This document shows, in pieces, positions 1 through 8,897 of a DNA stretch of 64,000 nt. Both the position numbers and the translations under genes were made by a program. Position 1 is the stretch's first letter. Every line of letters begins with the position of its first letter. Source of the DNA: Paenibacillus sp. PCH8 (GTDB lineage: Bacteria; Bacillota; Bacilli; Paenibacillales; Paenibacillaceae); contig NZ_PKQK01000001.1 in assembly GCF_002968835.1 (NCBI RefSeq), positions 372,001 through 436,000 of the forward strand. Reading direction: 5' to 3'. The notes under the pieces are model-generated. The model saw only the letters and a program-made list of their open reading frames with translations, was not told the DNA's origin and did no database searches.

Positions 1-245
1 TGCCCAGGTGCGGGGTATTCCATGGTATACATATTCGAGGGAAATCCGTAAAAATCATGTAATGTCTGATGTGTATCATCCATCGTCACTGACGGCTCGG
101 GACTATCCCAATGCGCCGTAAATACGACAATGGCTTTCGGAGCCGGCAGCCTGTCTCCAAGCTGGTTCAGAAAATGAGTGTAGCCATTGCTCTCCACCGC
201 CAGAGCGGGAGAACCATGCGCAATGAAAAATGCGGGTAATGTCAT
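1..245 (-). CDS. DODA-type extradiol ring-opening dioxygenase, N-terminal part
   Basis: This is the first 81 codons of a gene that runs off the left edge of the window. The start ATG at 245 follows a TGGAGG ribosome binding site at a spacing of about eight bases. The translation begins MTLPAFFIAHGSP and later shows TAHWDSPEP and HDFYGFP. These are the N-terminal hallmarks of the LigB/YgiD-like class of 4,5-DOPA extradiol dioxygenases, in which the HGSP and HDFYGFP histidines help bind the catalytic metal. The family opens catechol-type rings, but members in Firmicutes mostly have no tested substrate. The family call is firm; the substrate is unknown, and the C-terminal half cannot be judged here. 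Confidence 0.8.
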   Translation of the reverse strand, partial: MTLPAFFIAHGSPALAVESNGYTHFLNQLGDRLPAPKAIVVFTAHWDSPEPSVTMDDTHQTLHDFYGFPSNMYTMEYPAPG

Positions 246-347
246 TGCTGCCAACCTCCAGACACGGATAGAATGCTTACTTCCCTATTCTACCCCTAAG
301 AAGGTGCTTTTCCAAGCTAACATCCCCAAACCTATACAATTGTACTC

Positions 348-1178
348 TTAAATCATCCAATGCTGCCAATCCTGTTCAATCTTCTGACGCTCGCCCAGCC
401 ACTCTCTGGTCCGTGTAATCAGTTGTTCCCGCTCTTTACCGGAAGAGTAGGTATGATCGCCCTGGAAGATAATCTCCTTGTCGCAACGGCCTTCCTGACG
501 CATCCAGAAGACCTTTTGATACAAAAAGGCATAGTCTACAGGGATAATCTCATCTGATGTGCCATGCACGACGAGAACATCTCCATTGAATTTGACTGCT
601 TCCTGGAAAGGCTGTTGCTCAGCAAGCGACTCGAAGAATGCTGGAGTGAATTTGTATCCGAGATAATCAGCTGCGCCCAGTTTTACCCCTTCATCATATA
701 CTTCCCGTCCCGTAATCTTCACAATATCATTGAATGGATAGCCCACAGAGGACCACATGACCAGATTCTTGACACGTTTGTCACGCACAGCAGTTAGCAG
801 AGCAACAGCACCACCCAGACTATGACCAATCAACGTAACGCGAGTAGGATCTACATCACTGCAATTTACCGCGTAATCCAGCACAGAGCGGGTCTGTAAC
901 ACCATGGATTCCAATCCCTCCGCTCCATACTCACCGCTGCTCTCCCCGCAGCCGATATAATCGAAACGCAGTACCAGATAGCCATCTGTAGCCAGTTCAC
1001 GCGCAGTCTTCACAAACAGACGGTCCACGCCAATCCGGCTTCCTACGAAGCCGTGGCAGATGACGGCCAGAGGTACTCGCTGATGCTTATTCTCCTCCTT
1101 GATGTCACGCACGACCGGATAATGAATCGTGGCTGTTAATTCTTCCTGTCCATGACGGATACTGATCTGTCGTTCCAT
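348..1178 (-). CDS. alpha/beta hydrolase, probable cytosolic esterase
   Basis: The product is an alpha/beta hydrolase of about 276 residues. A CHGFVGS oxyanion-hole stretch lies near residue 42, the nucleophile elbow GHSLGG puts the serine near residue 120, an acidic residue sits in GTSDEIIP, and a histidine in QGDHTY near the C-terminus completes the triad. The fold and size resemble the dienelactone hydrolase/prolyl oligopeptidase-like esterases. No signal peptide is visible, so it is probably cytosolic. I prefer the ATG at 1178 over the ATG at 1184, because GGAG lies only two bases from the outer ATG but eight from the inner one. The substrate cannot be read from sequence. Confidence 0.85.
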   Translation of the reverse strand: MERQISIRHGQEELTATIHYPVVRDIKEENKHQRVPLAVICHGFVGSRIGVDRLFVKTARELATDGYLVLRFDYIGCGESSGEYGAEGLESMVLQTRSVLDYAVNCSDVDPTRVTLIGHSLGGAVALLTAVRDKRVKNLVMWSSVGYPFNDIVKITGREVYDEGVKLGAADYLGYKFTPAFFESLAEQQPFQEAVKFNGDVLVVHGTSDEIIPVDYAFLYQKVFWMRQEGRCDKEIIFQGDHTYSSGKEREQLITRTREWLGERQKIEQDWQHWMI

Positions 1179-1362
1179 ATCCATTTCTCCTTCCCATGTT
1201 TGCCTGTGAAAATTGTATTATTCAATCAATTATATATATTCCGATAAGTTTAGTGAGTATTAAGATGATATTAGTATATTATCATTCCGGGACCTGCAAG
1301 TCAACGCAAGTAAACACCCATTATGATATAGGACGCGTCTGCATAATCGGATTATCGGCACC

Positions 1363-1394
1363 AAAAAATGAGCCTGGCTGATTGCAGCCGGCCC
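1363..1394 (-). terminator. Rho-independent terminator
   Basis: Read on the minus strand, GGGCCGGCTG, the loop CAAT and CAGCCAGGCTC form a strong stem with one bulge, followed by a run of six T after one A. It sits about 40 bases past the stop of the 77-residue gene and ends that transcript. Confidence 0.75.
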
Positions 1395-1431
1395 AAACAT
1401 TTTTGGATTTCAAACGACTTGATGACCCATT

Positions 1432-1665
1432 TTATTCGTAGCTTCTACGGAACATCTCGTGGGTTTCGACCCGTCCATTCCACTCGTGCTCATGACCAGA
1501 ATCACTATTACTCCAGAAACTTCTTCCCTGCAAATTGTTATCGCTCAGTTCTTCAGCGTATTCCGTATCCTCCATGTTCTCTTCCAAAGGTACTACCTCA
1601 TCCGCCACTCCACGGGAGTTGCTGTTCAACAACAGCTTCCGGGTCATATCCGTTTGTTTATCCAT
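1432..1665 (-). CDS. small acidic protein of unknown function
   Basis: The product is a 77-residue hydrophilic, acidic protein starting MDKQTDMTRKLL and rich in Glu, Asp, Asn and Ser. It has no signal peptide, membrane segment or cysteine. Coding is supported by a TGGAGTG ribosome binding site about nine bases before the ATG at 1665 and by a strong terminator shortly after the stop. A GTG at 1674 in the same frame lies inside the ribosome binding site and is not a likely start. The gene stands alone between convergent and divergent neighbours. I do not recognise a family and assign no function. Confidence 0.55.
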   Translation of the reverse strand: MDKQTDMTRKLLLNSNSRGVADEVVPLEENMEDTEYAEELSDNNLQGRSFWSNSDSGHEHEWNGRVETHEMFRRSYE

Positions 1666-1862
1666 AACAAGCACACTCCAATCTCGGATTTCTGTTGGAA
1701 ATGCTACTATTGTGATGGAATTGGCCGCTCTTTATTCACACTTCACACAATCGTTAGATCTGGGAGCAGTGAAAAGTATATTAACGAGGGCGCAGGGGAA
1801 AATAAACCCTATCAGACAGGCAATGGTTGCCTCGGAATCCTTCTCCCGAAAGGAATGAAATC

Positions 1863-1982
1863 ATGGAACATCTACTGGGATGGATTCAACATCATGGTAA
1901 ACTGGTGCTCTTGTGCACCTGCGTCATCCTGGCCTGTGTCTGGCTGTGGGCCCACCATAAGCAGCTTTTTTATAAGGAATGA
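1863..1982 (+). CDS. 39-residue single-span membrane protein
   Basis: This short reading frame begins MEHLLGWIQHHGK, continues into one hydrophobic segment of about 18 residues (VLLCTCVILACVWLW) and ends in a positively charged tail HHKQLFYKE. An AAAGGA ribosome binding site precedes the ATG at 1863. Its stop overlaps the start of the following DUF1129 gene as ATGA, the usual arrangement for translational coupling. That coupling is the main reason to believe the gene is real. It could be a partner or leader peptide of the DUF1129 membrane protein; its function is unknown. Confidence 0.5.
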   Translation: MEHLLGWIQHHGKLVLLCTCVILACVWLWAHHKQLFYKE

Positions 1983-2890
1983 CTTTGCGAAACGAGAGCC
2001 CTTCCCGTATACTAAAATACCGTCAGGGTCTTCAGTCATTGGAAGATCAGAACGTGTGTAGACAGGGGGAGCAATCATTGGGGATTTCCTATAAGAAGCT
2101 TAAAGAAATACAGAATCGGCAAATAACCGAGATGAGTCGAATGACACCAGAAAATGTGAAACTGTATGATCAGCTCAGCACCATAGCGCGTCATTCGCCC
2201 GCAGACGAGAGAACGCAGGAAGAATGGATTCTCTCTGCCGGAAGAGCCATTGTACAGGCTCAGCAGGATAACAAGCCCGCTCGTGAGTTATACGGACCGG
2301 ATCTGGAGCAAGAGGTCCGTGCACAGCTCGGGGTAACAGATACAGCACTGGAGACGGCTGACGTGGATGCTGAAGCGAGTCCCTCCCGTAGTTCACGTCC
2401 TTCGGCTTCGGCTTCGGCGTATAAGAACGCCAAGATTCCAGAGCAGCAGGCAACTGAGACTACAGAGTCCGTGAAACGAACACCCAAATGGTACACTATG
2501 ATCGCCTGGGCGGCCTTGTCTTTTGTAATGTTGATTCAGGGAGGCGCAGGATTGTTTGTAGGTTGGACTGGCGGAGATACGGAAGCATTCCAACACATTA
2601 GTCTTTTCTCCCTTATCGTTGCGGCTGTAGGCGGGATTGCACTGGTTGAGATGCTGCGTCGTCTTGGGGAGCGACCGGATGATGAAGGAGCGGACAGAAA
2701 TGCCGTGCCTAAGGTTAATATTCGTGGAATTGTGATCTACATCGTGGTGGTTGTGCTCGTTCTATTTGTTGGTTATCCACTGCGCGACAAGCTTCCTATG
2801 TTTACGCTGGCTCCGTGGTTGAGCGCCGTGATCGGAGTTGCGGGGCTTGCGACGCTAAGACCTTTCTTCGGACAAAAGAAAAAGGCTTGA
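1979..2890 (+). CDS. DUF1129-type membrane protein
   Basis: The product is a 303-residue protein. Residues 1 to about 150 are soluble, with a stretch around NRQITEMSRMTPENVKLYDQL and an acidic, Ser-rich linker. Residues from about 168 to the end contain four hydrophobic segments: WYTMIAWAALSFVMLIQG, HISLFSLIVAAVGGIAL, GIVIYIVVVVLVLFVGY and LAPWLSAVIGVAGLATL. This layout, with an amphipathic N-terminal region and a compact helical bundle, fits the DUF1129 family of Bacilli, whose role is not established. The start overlaps the stop of the 39-residue gene by four bases. A terminator follows within about 50 bases, so the two genes form a small operon. Confidence 0.65.
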   Translation: MTLRNESPSRILKYRQGLQSLEDQNVCRQGEQSLGISYKKLKEIQNRQITEMSRMTPENVKLYDQLSTIARHSPADERTQEEWILSAGRAIVQAQQDNKPARELYGPDLEQEVRAQLGVTDTALETADVDAEASPSRSSRPSASASAYKNAKIPEQQATETTESVKRTPKWYTMIAWAALSFVMLIQGGAGLFVGWTGGDTEAFQHISLFSLIVAAVGGIALVEMLRRLGERPDDEGADRNAVPKVNIRGIVIYIVVVVLVLFVGYPLRDKLPMFTLAPWLSAVIGVAGLATLRPFFGQKKKA

Positions 2891-2938
2891 TCTTCCTTTG
2901 GATGATGTAGGGACAATAATATAAATAATATATAAGAA

Positions 2939-2961
2939 GGGGCCATTAAGGTCCCTTTTTT
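2939..2961 (+). terminator. Rho-independent terminator
   Basis: GGGGCC, the loop ATTAA and GGTCCC form a six-pair stem with one G-T pair, followed by six T. It ends the DUF1129 transcript and separates it from the convergent AraC-type gene. Confidence 0.7.
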
Positions 2962-2975
2962 ATTACGTATCATTC

Positions 2976-3902
2976 TCATTTTTCAATTAACGGGTTTGCG
3001 GAATCCCTAAGGTCCTGCTCCCGTTGAAGCTGATTGCGATGCTTGATTCCTTTACCCGGCGTCTCTCCAAATTCTCGCTTGAACATTCGAATGAAATAAT
3101 TCACTTCCATGCCTACGATCTCTGCTGCCTCTCTGACACTTGCTTGCGGATGCTTGTCCAGCCAGTCTGAAGCCTTCTGCAAACGCATTCGTTGCATGTA
3201 CTGATGTCCCGTCACACCATAATGCTGATGAAATAACCGATTGAGATGCTGTACCGAATAACCCACTGCGTCAGCTACATGTTTCAATAACAGATCGTCC
3301 TGGTAGTGAGTATGCATCAATGCAACTGCTCGGTTGAGTGCATCTCTGCCTGGATCGGACTCCCGATGAGGATGTGTTACAGTCCCATCCTTCGCCGTGG
3401 ATGATCCAATACCTACGTTACCCACATCAGAGGGGATTTTGGATTGTGCGATATCCAGAATCAGCTGATAGATCAAGGTTGATGTGTTCCACATCTCCGT
3501 TACTCCTTGATCCAGCGCGTGCCAGAGACTAGTCATCCTTGACCAAAGGAGATCAACACCGGAGATGTAACATGGCTCAATCTGAAGCAAACCCGCTGAT
3601 CGAAGTATCGATTCCGCCGATGCACCGCCAATACCGATGTAGCCCAGTTCACCACTTGTTTTGGAATGAGGCATATACTCATGAGCCACCCCGGGTTCCA
3701 CCACGAACAACTGCCCTGCTCCCATCGTCCACGTCCCTTTTCCCGGAAGCCTGAACTGCCCTTCACCGCCGCGTGACAAAAACAACTGATAGACCGGAAA
3801 TCCATCCGGTCTGTGCAGAACTTTCTCTTCCAGCGTGCCCACACAATACAGGTATAGCGGCAACCGGGAATCCGGCAGGCCCGTCAAACGAAATGCAAGC
3901 AT
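2976..3902 (-). CDS. AraC/XylS-family transcriptional regulator
   Basis: The product has 308 residues. The N-terminal half is a cupin-like sensor domain, seen in FRLPGKGTWTMGAGQLFVVEPG with the EPGVAHEY turn. The last 100 residues hold the two helix-turn-helix motifs of AraC regulators: DLLLKHVADAVGYSVQHLNRLF and ASVREAAEIVGMEVNYFIRMFKREFGETPG. This architecture is typical of one-component activators that bind a small ligand, often a sugar, in the cupin domain. No metabolic operon is adjacent, so its target is unclear. Its promoter region abuts the left arm of a large hairpin repeat. Confidence 0.9.
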   Translation of the reverse strand: MLAFRLTGLPDSRLPLYLYCVGTLEEKVLHRPDGFPVYQLFLSRGGEGQFRLPGKGTWTMGAGQLFVVEPGVAHEYMPHSKTSGELGYIGIGGASAESILRSAGLLQIEPCYISGVDLLWSRMTSLWHALDQGVTEMWNTSTLIYQLILDIAQSKIPSDVGNVGIGSSTAKDGTVTHPHRESDPGRDALNRAVALMHTHYQDDLLLKHVADAVGYSVQHLNRLFHQHYGVTGHQYMQRMRLQKASDWLDKHPQASVREAAEIVGMEVNYFIRMFKREFGETPGKGIKHRNQLQREQDLRDSANPLIEK

Positions 3903-3930
3903 TCCATCATTCCTTTCGGCTCATAGGCTT

Positions 3931-4124
3931 CTATATAAATTGAACTAAAGAATATTTACACGGGCCACTCCGATGACAGAACAACCTTTCGATCGCTGTT
4001 ATCCCCAGATTTTTTGATTTCCTTTTTTAAAGGTTGAAATTCGGGGATAAAGGCGCACGCTTCGCTTCTTCAGGTTATTTCTGTCCTCTCCGTTTCGTGT
4101 AAATGTGTAGTTCAATCTATATAG
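3931..4124. repeat. long imperfect hairpin repeat, copy A
   Basis: This is about 194 bp of nested inverted repeat. The outer arms pair CTATATAAATTGAAC...TTTACACG with CGTGTAAA...GTTCAATCTATATAG. Inside are ACAGAA with TTCTGT, and GTTATCCCCAGATTTT with an imperfect partner that ends in GGGGATAA. The right half carries the asymmetric string AAGGCGCACGCTTCGCTTCTT, found in the same orientation in copies B, C, D and E. No reading frame covers it convincingly. Confidence 0.8.
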
Positions 4125-4250
4125 ATTATTTCCTTTATTATCCTGCTGTTTGTCCTGTTGCAACAATGGTCTAAGGAACCTTTTTAACGACAAGATTTTC
4201 ATACAGCAGTTGAAGTATTTGCATCCAGTGACAATTATGGAGTTACGATG

Positions 4251-4280
4251 AAAAACTCCCTTTCCAGTAGGAAAGGGAGT
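4251..4280 (-). terminator. Rho-independent terminator
   Basis: On the minus strand ACTCCCTTTCC, the loop TACT and GGAAAGGGAGT form a perfect 11-pair stem followed by T residues. It lies about 30 bases after the stop of the large repeat protein. Confidence 0.9.
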
Positions 4281-4310
4281 CCGAGTTTACTTCAGTATCA
4301 ACTTTTACGT

Positions 4311-7300
4311 TCAGCCTTGTGCAGGTGTTTGCCCCTCACTTGATGCTGGTGGAGTGGTAGGCTCCTGTATTGGCGTAGACTGAGCCTTCTCAAGCTTGAA
4401 TATATCCGATGGACCTGAAAGTGTATGTTTATTCGTTGTTGTATTTGCAGCAACTGAAAGAATATACACCTTGTACTCGCCTCCTTCCACCAGATTGGCT
4501 CCAGTTGAATCTATAGCTGTTTTCGTTAAAGTAACTTCAACCGCTGCAGGATTTCCAATTTGGTAGCTAGTGTTAGAGGTTGCTGTAGTGACATCCAAAC
4601 TATCTGTTCCTTTAACAATAAAGAGTCGGTATGCAGAAATGCCAGTTTCAGAAGATGGTTTAGTAAAGGTAAGCTTATAACTTGCCTCAGTTACAATACT
4701 TGTATTTTGAAGGCCTGTTATAGTGGCAGTTTGAACCGCATTTGCTTGTGCAAAGATATTAAACTCATTGGAAGCAGAAGACAGGTTGGAAGCACGTGAC
4801 GTACTGTCCGAAACAGACAAGACAAACATACTGTATTTCTGTCCAATTACAAGCACACTACCATTAATATCTCGATGTCCACCGTTTAGTACTACTGGAC
4901 TGCCTGCATTGTTCTTATTAATTTCCACAAAGGAATTAATTCCAAGAGCAGAACTTGTATTGAATCCACTCACTTGGTTAGCAGGCACAATCAAGATACG
5001 ATAATTGGAGATATTGGTCTCGCTAGTTGCTTTGTTGAAGGTTATTGTTACATCTGAAGGCGTTCCAGATTGTCCTTGATCTTTGACGTTTACATTCACA
5101 TTGCTTGCCGCCGCCACAGCGGCATTTGAAGTCAATGTAACTATACCGGAGGCTGACGATATTACATTCGCCAAAGACGAGTTATTATTTACAGCCATTA
5201 CATACACCCGATAGCTCACATCATTGCTAATCAAGTCGTTATCCACTGTTCTCGAACCATTAGATAAGGTAATCGTTTGATTATTTCCCGTTCTACTTAC
5301 ATACGTATAATTGGAGCTATTCACCGCATTGGCTGCGTTCAGATTGAAGCTGCCTGCATTCGCATTTTTCACCACAAACACCCGATAATGATTCACATTT
5401 GTCTCATCCGCGGATTTATTAAACGTCACACGCAGATCACGACCGTCTCCATTATCTCCGATGTCGGTTGCAGCCACAGTGTTCGGAGCGGTTACCGCCG
5501 CGTTTGCCGACAAGGTAATCTGGGAAGAGTAACCAGACAAAGCATTCTGACTGGAGTTTCCGTTGTTATTCACCGACAGCACGAATACCCGATAAGCAAC
5601 GTTATTGGTAATGGTATAACCATTGGTATCTACAGCGTTTGGAAGCGTCACGGACAGGTTACCACCCGTTTTGTTCACCTGTGTATAGTTGTTCGACGCA
5701 TTAGCTGCGCTCAGCGTGAAGCTGCCCACATTAGCAGAACGAACGACATATACTCGATATGCAGAGATTCTGGATTCATCCGCAGCTTTGTTGAAAGAAA
5801 CTCGCAGATCACGCCCATCACCGTTGTCACCAATATCCGCAACAGCCAGGTTGCTGATAACTCCCGCATTGCCGTTCGTTGTCAGTCTCAACACCGTGGA
5901 TGAAGCGGACAGCGCATTGGTGTATCCATTCTGCTGATTGCCCACTGCCATGACGAAGATTCGATAATCTTGCAGATTCGTTACGTTATAACCGCTTGTG
6001 TCCTTCATGGATGAAGGCAATGTCGTTGTAATGTTGTTGCCTGTTTTGTTCACCGTATAGTACAGACTGGAGGATAGATTGCTTGCTGTCGCCAGACTGA
6101 AGCTGCTTGCCACCGAGTTGCGTACAACGAAGACGCGATAATTCGCCACCTTGGACTCATCCGATGAACGGTTAAAGCTCACCTGAATATCACGACCATC
6201 TCCATAATCCGAGTTGTCTCTCACCTGTGTAATCGCAGGAGCTGTTGCTGTATTCACTCCCAGTGTCAATGAACTGGACACTGCGGACAGCTTGCTATCT
6301 GTTGTTGTATTAGTACTTACGGACAAGATGTATACAACATAAGCCGTGCCATTCTTGATGAGTTCTCCGGACGTATCCCGTGTCGAAGATGTTAGCTGGC
6401 TTTTAACCGCAGCACTATTGCCTTTGTATATGATCGTGGAGTTTGCACTGGACACTTTGTTCGCTGCATCCAGATTGAATGCGGAAGAATCCTTCGCTTT
6501 AACTACAAACGCACGATAATAGGTAATGTTCGATGTCGTGCTTGGCTGCGTGAAGTTAATCTCCAGATCGCGACCATCATTATAGTCACTAATATCTGCG
6601 GCACGCAAACCTGTAACAGCCTGTACTGTGGATTTCACAGTATTTAATTTCAACGATTGGGAAGACCATCCCAATAGATTTTTGTAATTATTGCTGCTGT
6701 TTCCTACAGTCACTACATAGAGGCGATAGGTTTCATTGCTATTGAGCAAATCGCCGTTAACGTCACGCGTCTGTGCATTCAGCGTCAGTTTCGGGTTGTT
6801 CCCATTCGGTGTAACAGATGTATAGTTCGCAGAAGGTACAGCAGATGCTGCTGACTCCGTGAAGCTATTCACATCACGAGTTTTCACCAGCATAATCCGG
6901 TAAGCAGATACCGCCTTCTCCGAAGTTGGACGTGTGAAGCTCACGGTCAGGTCACGACCATCTCCGTTACTTCCGGATACCGCACCATAGATATTCCAAG
7001 CCCCATATTGAGTCTCATCCACTGGCGGTGTAGACGTTGTCTTAATATCTACACGCTGATTGCGTGAGTTCCAGAATACTTTCTCACCGAAGGCTTCACT
7101 GACAAAACGAATGGGAACCATCGTGTTACCTTTGATCGTATTCGCAGGAACATCCAGAGAGATCGCTTCCCCGTTGATGTATGCCGTTTTGGAACCGAGC
7201 GTCAAAGTAACTTCCTGATTGTCGCGAGTTGCAACAATCGTTTTGGTTCTGTTCGTGTACTGTACCTTTGCATCCAATCCTTCAAAAATCGACCGAAGCG

Positions 7301-7460
7301 GAACCAGTACGCGTCCACCTTTCATCACAGGTGCCTGAGCAGATGATAGCTCCGCATCATTAATATATATGCTGATTCTCGCAGCTGCATCCATAACCGA
7401 CGTTGGAAGTGCGGACATCAGCATAGCTGATACAGCCAGCGCTGACATTACCTTCTTCAC
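4311..7460 (-). CDS. large secreted repeat protein with copper amine oxidase N-terminal-like domain
   Basis: I choose the GTG at 7460 because AGGAGG lies seven bases before it; this gives a protein of about 1049 residues that starts with a normal signal peptide (MKKVMSALAVSAMLMSAL...). The ATG at 7499 lacks a ribosome binding site. Next comes a copper amine oxidase N-terminal-like domain, with RVLVPLRSIFEGL and NTMVPIRFVSEAFGE as its paired motifs. About seven fibronectin-III-like repeats of roughly 125 residues follow, five of them opening with a GDGRD motif and each containing YR-hydrophobic strands. A Pro/Ser/Thr-rich tail ends the protein. No sorting signal or SLH domain is visible, so it is probably released or held by the wall. 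Its function is unknown; GDGRD may bind calcium, which is an inference. Confidence 0.8.
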   Translation of the reverse strand: MKKVMSALAVSAMLMSALPTSVMDAAARISIYINDAELSSAQAPVMKGGRVLVPLRSIFEGLDAKVQYTNRTKTIVATRDNQEVTLTLGSKTAYINGEAISLDVPANTIKGNTMVPIRFVSEAFGEKVFWNSRNQRVDIKTTSTPPVDETQYGAWNIYGAVSGSNGDGRDLTVSFTRPTSEKAVSAYRIMLVKTRDVNSFTESAASAVPSANYTSVTPNGNNPKLTLNAQTRDVNGDLLNSNETYRLYVVTVGNSSNNYKNLLGWSSQSLKLNTVKSTVQAVTGLRAADISDYNDGRDLEINFTQPSTTSNITYYRAFVVKAKDSSAFNLDAANKVSSANSTIIYKGNSAAVKSQLTSSTRDTSGELIKNGTAYVVYILSVSTNTTTDSKLSAVSSSLTLGVNTATAPAITQVRDNSDYGDGRDIQVSFNRSSDESKVANYRVFVVRNSVASSFSLATASNLSSSLYYTVNKTGNNITTTLPSSMKDTSGYNVTNLQDYRIFVMAVGNQQNGYTNALSASSTVLRLTTNGNAGVISNLAVADIGDNGDGRDLRVSFNKAADESRISAYRVYVVRSANVGSFTLSAANASNNYTQVNKTGGNLSVTLPNAVDTNGYTITNNVAYRVFVLSVNNNGNSSQNALSGYSSQITLSANAAVTAPNTVAATDIGDNGDGRDLRVTFNKSADETNVNHYRVFVVKNANAGSFNLNAANAVNSSNYTYVSRTGNNQTITLSNGSRTVDNDLISNDVSYRVYVMAVNNNSSLANVISSASGIVTLTSNAAVAAASNVNVNVKDQGQSGTPSDVTITFNKATSETNISNYRILIVPANQVSGFNTSSALGINSFVEINKNNAGSPVVLNGGHRDINGSVLVIGQKYSMFVLSVSDSTSRASNLSSASNEFNIFAQANAVQTATITGLQNTSIVTEASYKLTFTKPSSETGISAYRLFIVKGTDSLDVTTATSNTSYQIGNPAAVEVTLTKTAIDSTGANLVEGGEYKVYILSVAANTTTNKHTLSGPSDIFKLEKAQSTPIQEPTTPPASSEGQTPAQG

Positions 7461-7776
7461 TTGTTTTCCTCCTGCTTTCCTCATATCCCATATCCCCATT
7501 CTCGCAATTAGTTACATCGAAATAGAATTCGCTGTTCAGTTCAATAATTCCTGTATTTACCTGTGCACATCTAAGACGTTCCGATCAGCTCAAAAGTTTC
7601 CAGTTGCTCAAAATATATTTTCGCAGTACTGTTCCTCTATCTTCCACCCTCCAAAAGTTAAAAATAACAGAAGAATTTGTCATCATTCCGCAACCACATC
7701 CTGCCCCAATTGGGTTAATGTATAGTAACTAGTGAACAACGCCTATCATTTTTTCACCTACGGGAGGTTCATATTT
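7461..7776. other. divergent intergenic region
   Basis: This 316 bp stretch separates two divergent genes for secreted proteins and should hold both promoters. Apart from the two ribosome binding sites at its edges I could not identify convincing -35 and -10 pairs, and I see no gene. Confidence 0.5.
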
Positions 7777-8733
7777 ATGACATCATCGTTCCGATCTGCC
7801 AAACGTAAAGGCATGCGCACCTTCATTACAGCCACGGCCATTGCCATGCTGCTTCAAACGGCTGTCACTCCCTTATCCGGAGTCGCTGCTGCCGCTTCAC
7901 TCAGTGCAGATGCCAAAGTAACGACTGCCAATTCAACAACCATATATACAACGTTTCAGTCCATGCTATACAAAAAGAACGGCTTGCCTGCCGCGGATAC
8001 CTATCTCGAATCTCATATCAATAAAGTCACCACCCATCACGCAACCTTGATGGTCTTACAGCTCGAGAATGCCCGCAATAAGGCGTTAACAGCCATGATT
8101 GACCGTCTGCTGGTGCCTAATGTGCAGGAAAAAATGATGAACGCCTACAAGTGGAATGACAGCTTCACACAACTGATGGCGCGTACCAAAGACACCCGTC
8201 TTCGTGCACTGCTTCAACAGGCACGTGATAGCGGCTATCGTCTTGTTATGCTGGAAGGTTCTCTCTATCCCATCATGAACTACATGGCTTTTCAGAAATA
8301 CATTTCGTACGTAAGTCCCGACATCAAACAATATATCAATATCATGGCCGTCGAGACTAGCAATCTGGCTGCCGATGATGGTGCCCTGATCATTGGATAC
8401 CAGGAAATCCTCAATCGCGCCATGAATCAGGAACGTTTCCTGAGTGAAAATCCAAAGTCCAATCGGGTACAGCAGGTGCAGAACCTGATGAATAACTATA
8501 CCCTGTATACGTTTTATGGCCTGAACAATACACCTCTGTTTGACTATGAAACGAACAAAATGACAGCCAATGCGCAGAAAGGTTACAAAGCTGTCTTACA
8601 ACGTAACTCATCCGAAGATAGCGACTTCCTGACCAAACTCGAAAAATTTATGGATATCGTTACTGAAGCCAAATTTGAGAAAACGTCTGTTGTGGAGAAA
8701 TGGTTGGAGCAAAACGTTCCGGTAAGCGACTAA
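7777..8733 (+). CDS. secreted protein of unknown function
   Basis: The product has 318 residues. I place the start at the ATG at 7777 because GGGAGG lies nine bases upstream; an earlier in-frame start would put the ribosome binding site inside the gene. The N-terminus has a basic region (SAKRKGMRT) and a hydrophobic stretch (FITATAIAMLLQTAVTPLSG) ending in Ala-rich residues, typical of a signal peptide. The mature part appears largely helical, with no cysteine and no catalytic motif that I recognise. It is divergent from the large repeat protein, so the two may act together at the cell surface. A bidirectional terminator follows. Confidence 0.7.
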   Translation: MTSSFRSAKRKGMRTFITATAIAMLLQTAVTPLSGVAAAASLSADAKVTTANSTTIYTTFQSMLYKKNGLPAADTYLESHINKVTTHHATLMVLQLENARNKALTAMIDRLLVPNVQEKMMNAYKWNDSFTQLMARTKDTRLRALLQQARDSGYRLVMLEGSLYPIMNYMAFQKYISYVSPDIKQYINIMAVETSNLAADDGALIIGYQEILNRAMNQERFLSENPKSNRVQQVQNLMNNYTLYTFYGLNNTPLFDYETNKMTANAQKGYKAVLQRNSSEDSDFLTKLEKFMDIVTEAKFEKTSVVEKWLEQNVPVSD

Positions 8734-8806
8734 GCGATCTATTAAGCTGATCTGATTTATTCGTCAGCCCTGATCTTATACACCACATAGGGGCTGGCTC
8801 ATGCCA

Positions 8807-8846
8807 AAAACCGCCGCAGGAATTGCTCCTGTGGCGGTTTTGCTTT
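8807..8846 (+). terminator. bidirectional Rho-independent terminator
   Basis: AAAACCGCCGCAGGA, the loop ATTGC and TCCTGTGGCGGTTTT form a 15-position stem with one mismatch. The A/T ends give a T run on either strand, so it can end both the secreted-protein gene and the convergent acetyltransferase gene. Confidence 0.85.
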
Positions 8847-8897
8847 GACATTCTATGATAAAAACTAAAAACTGATTTAACCCCGTCAGTCCTTACA

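Noticed and set aside
5277..5903. 208-residue plus-strand frame opposite the repeat protein
   Set aside because: It is a shadow of the repeated coding sequence on the minus strand and has no ribosome binding site.
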